In this document: positions 1-5,261 of the stretch, one piece after another
Layout: each line of letters begins with the position of its first letter
Position numbering within the stretch: the stretch's first letter is position 1
The notes under the pieces: generated by a model
Databases searched by the model: none
What the model was told of the DNA's origin: nothing
What the model saw: the letters and a program-made list of their open reading frames with translations, nothing else
Made by a program: the position numbers and the translations under genes
Assembly (NCBI GenBank): GCA_011391115.1
Contig: JAABRC010000136.1
Location: forward strand, 1-5,794
DNA: 5,794 nt
Direction: 5' to 3'
Source: Candidatus Egaibacter danicus
GTDB lineage: Bacteria; Pseudomonadota; Gammaproteobacteria; Burkholderiales; Burkholderiaceae

Positions 1-158
1 GCCGGGTCAATATCGCCCTGACCGAAGCCGGCCGCAAGCTCAAGGCCAGGGCTGCACGCATTCCGGGCTGCGTGGTTCGCGCTGCGCAGTGCCCCCTGCC
101 GGAACTGGTGTCCCTTACGCAGCAGGTGCAGGCCTTGCGCCAGCGGCTCACTGCCTAG
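1..158 (+). CDS. OhrR-like MarR-family transcriptional repressor (3' end only)
   Basis: Only the last 51 codons are present, read in the frame starting at base 3 and ending at TAG 156-158. The visible protein begins RVNIALTEAGRKLK, which matches the end of the winged-helix wing and the start of the C-terminal dimerisation helix of MarR proteins ('V.LT.AG..L'). It finishes with a Leu/Gln-rich helix (LTQQVQALRQRL). OhrR repressors sense organic hydroperoxides through an N-terminal cysteine and release the ohr promoter when oxidised. That cysteine lies outside the window, so the sensor chemistry cannot be checked. The OhrR assignment rests on the C-terminal pattern plus ohr starting 57 bases downstream on the same strand, the usual ohrR-ohr arrangement. 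A different MarR regulator cannot be excluded from this fragment alone. Confidence 0.8.
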   Translation, partial: RVNIALTEAGRKLKARAARIPGCVVRAAQCPLPELVSLTQQVQALRQRLTA

Positions 159-175
159 TCTCCCGTCATTTTTTC

Positions 176-203
176 AACGCCTCAATGGATGAGGCATTCT
201 TTT
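176..203 (+). terminator. Inverted repeat between ohrR and ohr; weak terminator or operator
   Basis: GCCTCA (179-184) and TGAGGC (190-195) form a 6-bp stem with a 5-base loop. Outer A-T pairs extend it to 176-198 with one C/A mismatch, and ATTCTTTT follows. The stem plus pyrimidine-rich tail fits a weak intrinsic terminator for ohrR. The same dyad also sits where an OhrR operator would be expected upstream of ohr. The sequence does not decide between these roles. Confidence 0.4.
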
Positions 204-204
204 C

Positions 205-210
205 AAGGAA
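205..210 (+). promoter_or_regulatory. Ribosome binding site of ohr
   Basis: AAGGAA ends five bases before ATG 216. This favours the start at 216 over the in-frame ATG at 189, which lies inside the inverted repeat, lacks a Shine-Dalgarno sequence, and would add nine residues not seen in Ohr proteins. Confidence 0.75.
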
Positions 211-215
211 ATACC

Positions 216-644
216 ATGGTTACCAAAGTAGAAAAAGTTGTTTACCGTGCCCATGCCACCTCCACTGGTGGCCGCGACGGCACCAGCAAAACCTCTGATG
301 GTTTGTTGAACGTCAAATTGACTGTTCCCAGGGAAATGGGCGGTGCAGGTGGCGGTGTCAATCCGGAGCAGCTGTTTGCCGCGGGCTACAGCGCGTGCTT
401 CATTGGTGCCATGAAGTTCGTTGCGGGTACACAGAAGATTGCCCTGCCCGCCGATACGTCGATTGACGCGACAGTGGGCATCGGTCAGATTCCGGCCGGG
501 TTTGGCATTGAAGTGCAGATGGTGGTGAATGTGCCGGGCATGGAGCGTGCCGCGGCACAGGCGCTGGTGGATAAGGCGCATCAGGTATGCCCGTACTCGA
601 ACGCGACTCGCGGTAACATCGACGTCCGTATCACGCTTGCCTGA
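216..644 (+). CDS. ohr: Organic hydroperoxide resistance protein Ohr (peroxidase)
   Basis: This 142-residue protein belongs to the Ohr/OsmC family. Ohr is a cytoplasmic, homodimeric, thiol-dependent peroxidase that reduces organic and fatty-acid hydroperoxides to alcohols, in studied species using lipoylated proteins as electron donors. The peroxidatic cysteine is C61 in AAGYSACF and the resolving cysteine is C125 in HQVCPYSNATRGN, the same positions as in characterised Ohr proteins. The catalytic arginine (R20 in TGGRDG) and glutamate (E51 in NPEQLFAAGYSAC) are also present, so the active site looks complete. Two conserved cysteines, typical Ohr length and the VNPEQLFAAG signature separate it from OsmC. 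It follows an OhrR-like repressor, so peroxide-induced derepression is likely. A strong terminator lies 55 bases past the stop codon. Confidence 0.97.
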   Translation: MVTKVEKVVYRAHATSTGGRDGTSKTSDGLLNVKLTVPREMGGAGGGVNPEQLFAAGYSACFIGAMKFVAGTQKIALPADTSIDATVGIGQIPAGFGIEVQMVVNVPGMERAAAQALVDKAHQVCPYSNATRGNIDVRITLA

Positions 645-698
645 GTAGTTTTTGCAAAGAGTGCGCTGAGCGCGCAGGCGCTGCCTGTCGTTACTTCC

Positions 699-736
699 CG
701 GCCAGCTGCAAGATCAATGCGGCTGGCCGTTTTATT
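699..736 (+). terminator. Strong intrinsic terminator between ohr and the DUF2855 gene
   Basis: CGGCCAGCTGCA (699-710) pairs with TGCGGCTGGCCG (718-729), a 12-bp stem with a single G-T wobble and a 7-base loop (AGATCAA). It is followed at once by TTTTATT (730-736). This is a textbook Rho-independent terminator and should end ohr transcripts. It stops one base before the GAAGG ribosome binding site (737-741) of the next gene, leaving no room for a separate promoter between them. Two smaller hairpins lie upstream: GCGC/GCGC at 663-673 and CAGGC/GCCTG at 675-687. Confidence 0.8.
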
Positions 737-748
737 GAAGGTTGCGTC

Positions 749-1867
749 ATGAGTACCTCCCGTTTTCTGGTCCGCAAAGACCAGTTTTCCCGCACCGAGT
801 GGGAGATTGAGCCGGACGCGCCGCTGCAGGCGGGTGAAATCCGCGTGCACATTGATCGCTTCGCGCTGACCTCCAACAACATCACCTATGCGGCGTTTGG
901 TGACGCCATGAATTACTGGTCGTTTTTTCCCGTCACGCGCGAGGGCTGGGGCGTCATACCGGTTTGGGGTTTCGGTCATGTGGTGCAGTCCTTGCACCCC
1001 GGCGTGGCCGTGGGTGAGCGGCTTTACGGTTACTTCCCGATGGCCAGCAGCGTGGTGCTGACACCCACCCGGCTGTCGCCTGCCAGTTTCTCAGATGGTG
1101 CGCCGCATCGTGCGGCCCTGCACGCGGTATACAACCAGTACATGCGCTGCGCGGCAGATCCGTTTTACACGGCGTCTACCGAAGACGCGCAGGCCCTGCT
1201 GCGCCCCTTGTTCATCACATCCTGGCTGATTGATGACTTCCTGGCGGATAACGCGTTCTTTGGCGCCGGGGCAGACGGCAGCCAGCCCGCCGTGATGCTG
1301 CTCTCCAGTGCATCCAGCAAGACTGCCTGGGGCACGGCGTTTCAGCTGGCGCAACGTCCCGGTATCCAGGTGGTGGGGCTGACCTCGGCTGTGAATGTTG
1401 ATTTTTGCCAGAGTCTGGGCTGTTACCACCGCGTGCTGCGGTATGACCAGCTGGATCAGCTGGATGCCACCCTGCCTTGCATTTATATCGACTTTGCCGG
1501 TAATGCCGGGCTGCGCCAGGCCATCCATACCCGGTTCACCCACCTCGCCCACAGCAGCTCCATTGGTGGTACCCATGTGGATCAATTGGGTGGAGCGAAA
1601 AATTTGCCGGGACCCAAGGCGACGCTGTTTTTTGCACCGGCACAAATCAGGAAGCGGCAAGCCGATTGGGGCTCGCAAGAGTTTGGCACGCGTTTGGTGT
1701 CGGCGTGGCAGCGGTTCCTGGCCAGCGTCTCCGATCCGGCTGATCCGTGGCTGGTCCCGCAGCGCCATGTTGGCCCTGCGGCCGTGGCACAGGTCTACCA
1801 GGCGGTGTTGAGTGGTCATGCCGACCCCCGGCAGGGGCACATTCTGAGCGTAGTCGATCCCGCATGA
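749..1867 (+). CDS. DUF2855 family protein, divergent MDR-like putative oxidoreductase
   Basis: This 372-residue protein matches the DUF2855 family in length and motifs: ALTSNNITYAAFGD (39-52), IDFAGNAGLRQAIH (247-260) and LPGPKATLFFAPAQIRKR starting at 286. The family has no established biochemical function that I know of. Its layout resembles medium-chain dehydrogenases/reductases: a GroES-like N-terminal half (AGEIRVHIDRFALTSNN, 28-44), then a Rossmann-like half with strand-loop-helix PAVMLLSSASSKTAWG (180-195). Near 187-195 the usual GxGxxG nucleotide loop is replaced by SSASSKTAWG, so NAD(P) binding is uncertain. No zinc-ligand pattern is evident. GAAGG at 737-741 supports ATG 749. Its stop overlaps the phosphoesterase start (ATGA, 1864-1867), implying translational coupling. 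A 9-bp tandem duplication within it encodes QLDQLD. Confidence 0.9.
   Translation: MSTSRFLVRKDQFSRTEWEIEPDAPLQAGEIRVHIDRFALTSNNITYAAFGDAMNYWSFFPVTREGWGVIPVWGFGHVVQSLHPGVAVGERLYGYFPMASSVVLTPTRLSPASFSDGAPHRAALHAVYNQYMRCAADPFYTASTEDAQALLRPLFITSWLIDDFLADNAFFGAGADGSQPAVMLLSSASSKTAWGTAFQLAQRPGIQVVGLTSAVNVDFCQSLGCYHRVLRYDQLDQLDATLPCIYIDFAGNAGLRQAIHTRFTHLAHSSSIGGTHVDQLGGAKNLPGPKATLFFAPAQIRKRQADWGSQEFGTRLVSAWQRFLASVSDPADPWLVPQRHVGPAAVAQVYQAVLSGHADPRQGHILSVVDPA
1448..1465 (+). repeat. 9-bp tandem duplication inside the DUF2855 gene
   Basis: CAGCTGGAT occurs twice back to back (1448-1456 and 1457-1465), in frame, encoding QLDQLD. It lies in a probable loop after the Rossmann-like strand pair, where length variation would be tolerated. 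It may be a simple slippage duplication or ordinary codon coincidence. Confidence 0.6.
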
Positions 1868-2616
1868 AGCTGGCCCTGTTGTCCGATATCCACGCCAATA
1901 TTCAGGCGCTGGACGCCTGTCTCACGCACGCCCGCGCGCAGGGGGCAGGACGGTTTGCCCTGCTGGGTGATCTCGTGGGTTATGGCGCAGACCCTGTGGC
2001 GGTGGTGGAGCAGGTCAAGGTACTGGTCGCTGATGGCGCCTTGGTGATCAAGGGCAACCATGATGAACTTGCGGTCAACCCGCCGCGTCAGGCGATCACA
2101 GTGGGTGACAGCACGGCCGCCTGGACCCACGCCCAGCTGGACGGCGCGCACCGGGAATTCCTCGCCACACTGCCATTGGTGGTGCAAGACGACACGGTGT
2201 TGCTGGTTCATGCCAGTGTGGATTCGCCCGAGCTGTGGCGCTACGTCTATGACCACCAGGCCGCTGCGCTCAGCCTGACGGCGGCGTCAAAAATACCGGA
2301 AGTGCGCTTTGTCTTTGGCGGGCACGTGCACATGCAAACCCTGTATTTCCGGGATGATGGCCCGACGCTGAGTCGCATTACCCCAGTACCCGGTCTGGCC
2401 ATTGCATTGCCCCCCAGAGGCCAGTTGCTGGGCACCATTGGCTCGGTGGGGCAACCGCGCGACGGAGACCCCCGTGCCATGTACGTGTTGCTGGATACCG
2501 ACCTGAACGAGTTGACCTTTCACCGCGTGCCGTATGACCATGAAAGCGCTGCGGCAGCCATTCGGGCAGCCGGGTTGCCTACTTTTTTTGCTGACAGGTT
2601 GGGTATCGGCCGTTGA
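1864..2616 (+). CDS. Calcineurin-like metallophosphoesterase
   Basis: This 250-residue protein carries every metal-binding block of the calcineurin-like fold in order: D8-I-H10 (LLSDIHAN), G35-D36 (LLGDLVGYGADP), G64-N-H-D67, H116 in LLVHAS, and G153-H-V-H156. These residues bind two metal ions and hydrolyse phosphomonoesters or diesters. It most resembles the cytosolic YfcE/diadenosine-tetraphosphatase-like branch (SDIHANIQALDA start, GDLVGYGADP), and no signal peptide is seen. The substrate cannot be read from sequence. ATG 1864 is chosen because the conserved SDIHAN motif starts at residue 7. The in-frame upstream extension is shadow sequence of the DUF2855 gene. The ATGA overlap with that gene, and srkA 23 bases downstream, point to one transcription unit. 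Confidence 0.93.
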   Translation: MKLALLSDIHANIQALDACLTHARAQGAGRFALLGDLVGYGADPVAVVEQVKVLVADGALVIKGNHDELAVNPPRQAITVGDSTAAWTHAQLDGAHREFLATLPLVVQDDTVLLVHASVDSPELWRYVYDHQAAALSLTAASKIPEVRFVFGGHVHMQTLYFRDDGPTLSRITPVPGLAIALPPRGQLLGTIGSVGQPRDGDPRAMYVLLDTDLNELTFHRVPYDHESAAAAIRAAGLPTFFADRLGIGR

Positions 2617-2639
2617 ACTGACCGGGGGGACAATAGGGC

Positions 2640-3677
2640 ATGCACGCTTTTGAATCCCTCACCCCCGATGTTGTTCTGGACGCCCTGGCCAGTGTGGGAT
2701 TGTTTGGCGACGGCCGCCTGCAGGCGCTCAGCTCCTACGAAAACCGCGTTTATCAGGTGAATCTGGAAGACGGCACCCTCGTGGTGGCCAAGTTTTACCG
2801 CCCCGAGCGCTGGAGTGACGCCCAGATTCTGGAAGAACACGCCTTTTCCGCCGAACTGATGGCCGCCGAGGTACCCGCCATCGGACCGCTGATCCTGGAA
2901 GGGCGCTCGCTGCATCATTTCAACGGGTTTGCGTTCAGCGTCAGCCCGCGCCGCGGCGGGCGGGCGCCGGAACTGGACGATCTGGACGTGCTGGAGTGGA
3001 TTGGCCGGTTTCTGGCACGCATTCACACTGTGGGCGCGGCGCGCCCCTTTGTCAGCCGGCCCGCGCTGGACGTACAAACCTTTGGCATCGACTCCCGCGA
3101 ATGGCTGCTGAGCCACGACAAGGTGCCGCTGGACGTGCAGTCGGCCTGGGAGAAGGTTTCGCAGAGCGCTATTGATTTAATAGCTACTCACGCATGTTTG
3201 ACGAGGGCGGATGGCCAAAAAGACCACAAAAATGACCCCGATTTCAGCCCGATAGCCCTTTTTCGCCTGCACGGCGACTGTCACCCCGGCAACATCCTGT
3301 GGACGCCCGCCGACGTGCCTGCCGCTGCTGGTCCGGGGCCGCACTTTGTCGATCTGGACGACGCCCGCACCGGCCCGGCGGTACAGGATTTGTGGATGCT
3401 GCTCAGCGGCAATCGCTCGCAGCGTACCCGCCAGTTGGGCGCTTTGGTGGACGGTTACGAGCAGTTTCGTCCGTTTGACCGCCGCGAACTGGCCCTGATC
3501 GAGCCCCTGCGCACGCTGCGGCTGATCCATTACAGCGCCTGGCTGGCCCGGCGCTGGGACGACCCCACTTTTCCGATCAATTTCCCCTGGTTTGGGTCCA
3601 GTGATTACTGGCAGGGCCAGGTGCAGATGCTGGAAGAACAGCTCGAAGCCATGGCCGAGGAGCCGCTCGTGGCATGA
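2640..3677 (+). CDS. srkA: Stress response kinase SrkA (YihE/RdoA), with an in-frame repeat insertion
   Basis: This 345-residue protein is an SrkA-type kinase with the APH/choline-kinase fold. In E. coli, SrkA is a cytoplasmic Ser/Thr kinase that limits stress-induced cell death and responds to the Cpx system. The N-lobe has the nucleotide-site lysine K51 (VVAKFYRPERW) and E66. The catalytic loop is H211-G-D213-C-H-P-G-N218, and the metal/phosphate aspartate is D238 in FVDLDDARTGPAVQDLWML. The C-terminal signature RLIHYSAWLARRWDDPTFP and FPWFG are also present. E. coli SrkA is about 328 residues. The extra length here falls in two places: a segment around residues 177-199 encoded by a hairpin repeat (3168-3216), and an Ala/Pro-rich loop between the catalytic loop and VDLDD. 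A G-rich Shine-Dalgarno (GGGGGGA, 2624-2630) precedes ATG 2640. The active site appears intact despite the insertion. Confidence 0.95.
   Translation: MHAFESLTPDVVLDALASVGLFGDGRLQALSSYENRVYQVNLEDGTLVVAKFYRPERWSDAQILEEHAFSAELMAAEVPAIGPLILEGRSLHHFNGFAFSVSPRRGGRAPELDDLDVLEWIGRFLARIHTVGAARPFVSRPALDVQTFGIDSREWLLSHDKVPLDVQSAWEKVSQSAIDLIATHACLTRADGQKDHKNDPDFSPIALFRLHGDCHPGNILWTPADVPAAAGPGPHFVDLDDARTGPAVQDLWMLLSGNRSQRTRQLGALVDGYEQFRPFDRRELALIEPLRTLRLIHYSAWLARRWDDPTFPINFPWFGSSDYWQGQVQMLEEQLEAMAEEPLVA
3168..3216 (+). repeat. Hairpin-led interspersed repeat, copy A, inside srkA
   Basis: The unit begins with a perfect 6-bp hairpin (GCTATT 3168-3173, AATAGC 3179-3184), continues TACTCACGCA, and ends with GACGAGGGCGGATGGCC (3200-3216). 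An A-rich tail runs on to about 3231. Copy B at 4825-4872 has the same 17-base hairpin span, 8 of 10 bases matching in the next block, and a similar GA-rich end closing in GGCC. It reads through in frame as SrkA residues 177-193. It is AT-richer than the flanking gene. I recall similar hairpin plus 'GGCCAAAAAG' units scattered through Comamonadaceae intergenic DNA; this was not checked. Confidence 0.55.
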
Positions 3678-3690
3678 TTGGGGGTTGTTT

Positions 3691-3705
3691 CCGCTTGAAA
3701 AGCGG
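3691..3705. repeat. Small hairpin downstream of srkA
   Basis: CCGCTT (3691-3696) and AAGCGG (3700-3705) form a 6-bp stem with a GAA loop 14 bases after the srkA stop codon. Neither strand has a T-run directly after the stem, so it is not a classic intrinsic terminator. It could stabilise the srkA mRNA 3' end or act as a weak terminator. Confidence 0.4.
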
Positions 3706-3772
3706 CCAAAGTGACTCCACATTCCCTACATCAGACTCAACATGAACTACTACACGAACATGGATGTGAACC

Positions 3773-4033
3773 ATGGCTAAAGCTGAACCCAAAACCGCCG
3801 TTCTGGATGGCGGTCTGCGTTACAAATCCAAGGTATCAGGCTCGCCGTTTGCGGCAGCGACGGCCTTTGGCGGCGCCACGATGTCCTGCTTTTTGTGTGG
3901 CAAGCACCGGGTGCGCTCCATGATGGGCACCCGTAAGGTGCTGGGCAAATCACAGGCAGTATGTGCCCCGTCCTGCAAGGCGCTGGATGAAGCGCTGGCC
4001 GCCCCGCAGGCCGGAACCGCCTCGTCGACCTAG
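3773..4033 (+). CDS. Small basic protein with CxxC...CxxxC motif, unknown function
   Basis: I do not recognise a named family. The 86-residue protein has a lysine-rich N-terminus with the phrase [16 protein letters not shown] (11-26). A putative metal site follows: C39-x2-C42 (SCFLCGKHR) and, 21 residues later, C64-x3-C68 (VCAPSC), with H45 as an extra candidate ligand. It is strongly basic (many Lys/Arg between 16 and 59, few acids) and has a low-complexity Ala/Ser/Thr tail from about 74. No signal peptide or membrane segment is seen. Zinc binding and a nucleic-acid role are inferences from charge and cysteine spacing. The start is fixed by an in-frame TGA two codons upstream (3767-3769). 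The ribosome site is weak (GGATG, 3762-3766). Its TAG stop overlaps the stop of convergent aqpZ. Confidence 0.8.
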   Translation: MAKAEPKTAVLDGGLRYKSKVSGSPFAAATAFGGATMSCFLCGKHRVRSMMGTRKVLGKSQAVCAPSCKALDEALAAPQAGTASST

Positions 4034-4728
4034 TCGTCGCTGAGCAGCGCGTTGTAGATCAGCGCGCCCAGTATCGCCCCCACAATCGGGGCCACCCAGA
4101 AGAGCCAGAGGTCGCCCATGGCGCCAGTCTGCGCAAACAGGGCAGGACCCGTGCTGCGTGCCGGGTTGACCGAGGTGTTCGACACGGGAATCGACACCAG
4201 GTGGATCAGCGTCAGGCACAGGCCAATGGCCAGACCACCAAACCCGTCAGCAGCCTGCCGTGCGGTGGCACCCAGAATGACTATCAGGAAGATGGCCGTC
4301 ATGACCACTTCGCAAATCAGCACGGACATCATGCTGAACTTGCCGGGTGAGTTCTCGCCAAAGCCGTTGCTGGCAAATCCGCCGGTACCGGCAAAGCCCG
4401 ACTTGCCAGACACGATCAAATACAGCACGCCAGCGGCGGCAATCGCACCCAGTACCTGCGCGATGATGTAGCCTGGCAGCTCAGAAGCGGAGAAGCGCTT
4501 GCCAACCACCAAACCGATGGAAACCGCCGGATTGAAGTGGCCACCTGAAATGGGGCCCAGCGCGTAGGCACCGGTAACCACCGTCAGGCCAAAAGCCAGT
4601 GAAACGCCCAGCAGGCCGATGCCCACGCCAGGGAAAGCGGCCGCCAGCACGGCACTACCGCAACCTCCCAATGTGAGCCAGAACGTGCCGATGAATTCGG
4701 CCGACCATTTTTGTGTGTTGCTGAACAT
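4030..4728 (-). CDS. aqpZ: Aquaporin Z, water channel
   Basis: This 232-residue inner-membrane protein of the MIP family matches E. coli AqpZ in length (231). It has six hydrophobic segments and both half-helix NPA motifs (N66-P-A68 in [11 protein letters not shown] and N188-P-A190 in NTSVNPARS). The selectivity filter reads F46, H176, T185 and R191, the water-selective aquaporin set, not the wider glycerol-facilitator set. It should carry rapid osmotic water flux as a homotetramer. The start at 4728 (MFSNTQKW) is preferred over 4743 because GGGGGAA lies eight bases upstream of it and would otherwise fall within the coding sequence. The loop between helices 3 and 4 is Gly/Ser-rich ([23 protein letters not shown] is the full span at 107-129). 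The gene ends tail to tail with the small + strand gene with no terminator between them. Confidence 0.97.
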   Translation of the reverse strand: MFSNTQKWSAEFIGTFWLTLGGCGSAVLAAAFPGVGIGLLGVSLAFGLTVVTGAYALGPISGGHFNPAVSIGLVVGKRFSASELPGYIIAQVLGAIAAAGVLYLIVSGKSGFAGTGGFASNGFGENSPGKFSMMSVLICEVVMTAIFLIVILGATARQAADGFGGLAIGLCLTLIHLVSIPVSNTSVNPARSTGPALFAQTGAMGDLWLFWVAPIVGAILGALIYNALLSDD

Positions 4729-4734
4729 GTGAAA

Positions 4735-4741
4735 TTCCCCC
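4735..4741 (-). promoter_or_regulatory. Ribosome binding site of aqpZ
   Basis: Read on the minus strand, GGGGGAA lies six bases upstream of ATG 4728 (ATTTCAC region between). It decides the start codon in favour of MFSNTQKW over the in-frame ATG at 4743. Confidence 0.65.
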
Positions 4742-4824
4742 ATCCAAGAGCTTGAAGGCGGCCATTCTAGGACGGGGTGTGCTCAAAACACTGTAAAGAA
4801 TTACCCTGATGGATAACCCGGTTT

Positions 4825-4872
4825 GCTACGCTTTTGGTAGCTTCTAACGCAACAGGGATGACGGCTAAGGCC
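4825..4872 (+). repeat. Hairpin-led interspersed repeat, copy B, at the lipoprotein gene 3' end
   Basis: The same architecture as copy A in srkA: a GCTAC/GTAGC hairpin spanning 17 bases (4825-4841), then TTCTAACGCA (4842-4851), ending GATGACGGCTAAGGCC (4857-4872). The hairpin arms differ from copy A but remain complementary (T-A replaced by C-G), which suggests selection for pairing. The TAG stop of the minus-strand Gly-rich lipoprotein gene (4865-4867) lies inside this unit. It fills about half of the gap between that gene and aqpZ. Confidence 0.5.
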
Positions 4873-5251
4873 CCATTCCGGGGATACTTCCAGGTGTCTG
4901 GTTCGTTTTGGGCGCGTTGGGGTCGTAGATCACGGTGCTGGTTCCCACGCCTGCGCCCACGCTGGCACCACCCACGTTTTTGCTCACACCCACGCCAGCC
5001 CCCGCACTGACCTGACCATTCTGGTTGACGCCCACACCAACTCCGACCGGGCCGGCGCCAGCGTTGACACCTGCGCGCACGCCACCGGTACCCACGCCCA
5101 CACCGATCGACACGCCCGGAATACCGACCGGGATGCCGATACCGATTCCGGCCCCCACGCCACCCGCACAACCGGCCATCAGGAACGCGGCCACACCAAT
5201 GAGTACGGCTTTAACCGAGGTCGCCATGCTGGAGGTGCGAGGTGTGTTCAT
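4865..5251 (-). CDS. Glycine/valine-rich predicted lipoprotein, unknown function
   Basis: The 128-residue product starts with a lipoprotein signal: a short charged region, hydrophobic core VKAVLIGVAAFL, and lipobox L-M-A-G-C28, so it should be lipidated and membrane anchored. Residues 29-104 are dominated by alternating Gly and Val/Ala/Ile (GVGVGVNQNG, SAGAGVGVS, ASVGAGVGTS), a low-complexity pattern with loose internal repeats and few charges. The tail is unlike this: YDPNAPKTNQTPGSIPGMGP. I do not recognise a named family. Start choice is uncertain: ATG 5251 follows the htpG stop by 10 bases, while ATG 5227 would give a shorter signal peptide; neither has a good Shine-Dalgarno. Close spacing suggests read-through or coupling from htpG. 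The last codons and stop overlap hairpin repeat copy B. Confidence 0.8.
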   Translation of the reverse strand: MNTPRTSSMATSVKAVLIGVAAFLMAGCAGGVGAGIGIGIPVGIPGVSIGVGVGTGGVRAGVNAGAGPVGVGVGVNQNGQVSAGAGVGVSKNVGGASVGAGVGTSTVIYDPNAPKTNQTPGSIPGMGP

Positions 5252-5261
5252 GCTGGTCAGC

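Noticed and set aside
135..161. Possible ohr promoter with TTGCGC (135-140) and TAGTCT (156-161)
   Set aside because: The spacer is only 15 bases and both boxes match the consensus poorly, so this is not separable from chance in this DNA.
1091..1840. Long minus-strand open frame (249 codons) opposite the DUF2855 gene
   Set aside because: It lies wholly antisense to a well-supported gene, has no recognisable domain or ribosome site, and is Arg/Gln/His-rich as expected from the complementary frame of GC-rich coding DNA.
3678..3720. Third copy of the hairpin repeat after srkA (AAGCGGCCAAAGTGACTCC resembles the repeat tail)
   Set aside because: The hairpin sequence and the middle block do not match copies A and B. 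Only a short GGCCAAA stretch is shared, too little to call a copy.
4757..4795. Possible aqpZ promoter on the minus strand with TTTACA and TAGAAT boxes
   Set aside because: Each box is good alone, but the spacing is about 22 bases, too long for a standard sigma-70 promoter.
5025..5170. CRISPR-like or tandem DNA repeat in the CCCACGCC-rich stretch
   Set aside because: The short recurrences follow Gly-Val codon usage in the lipoprotein gene. They are irregular, with no constant repeat length or spacers.
4767..5171. Minus-strand open frame rich in Trp, Arg and Gly overlapping the lipoprotein gene
   Set aside because: It is the alternative frame of the Gly-rich coding repeat. Low-complexity DNA leaves all frames open. 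The lipobox-bearing frame is the convincing one.
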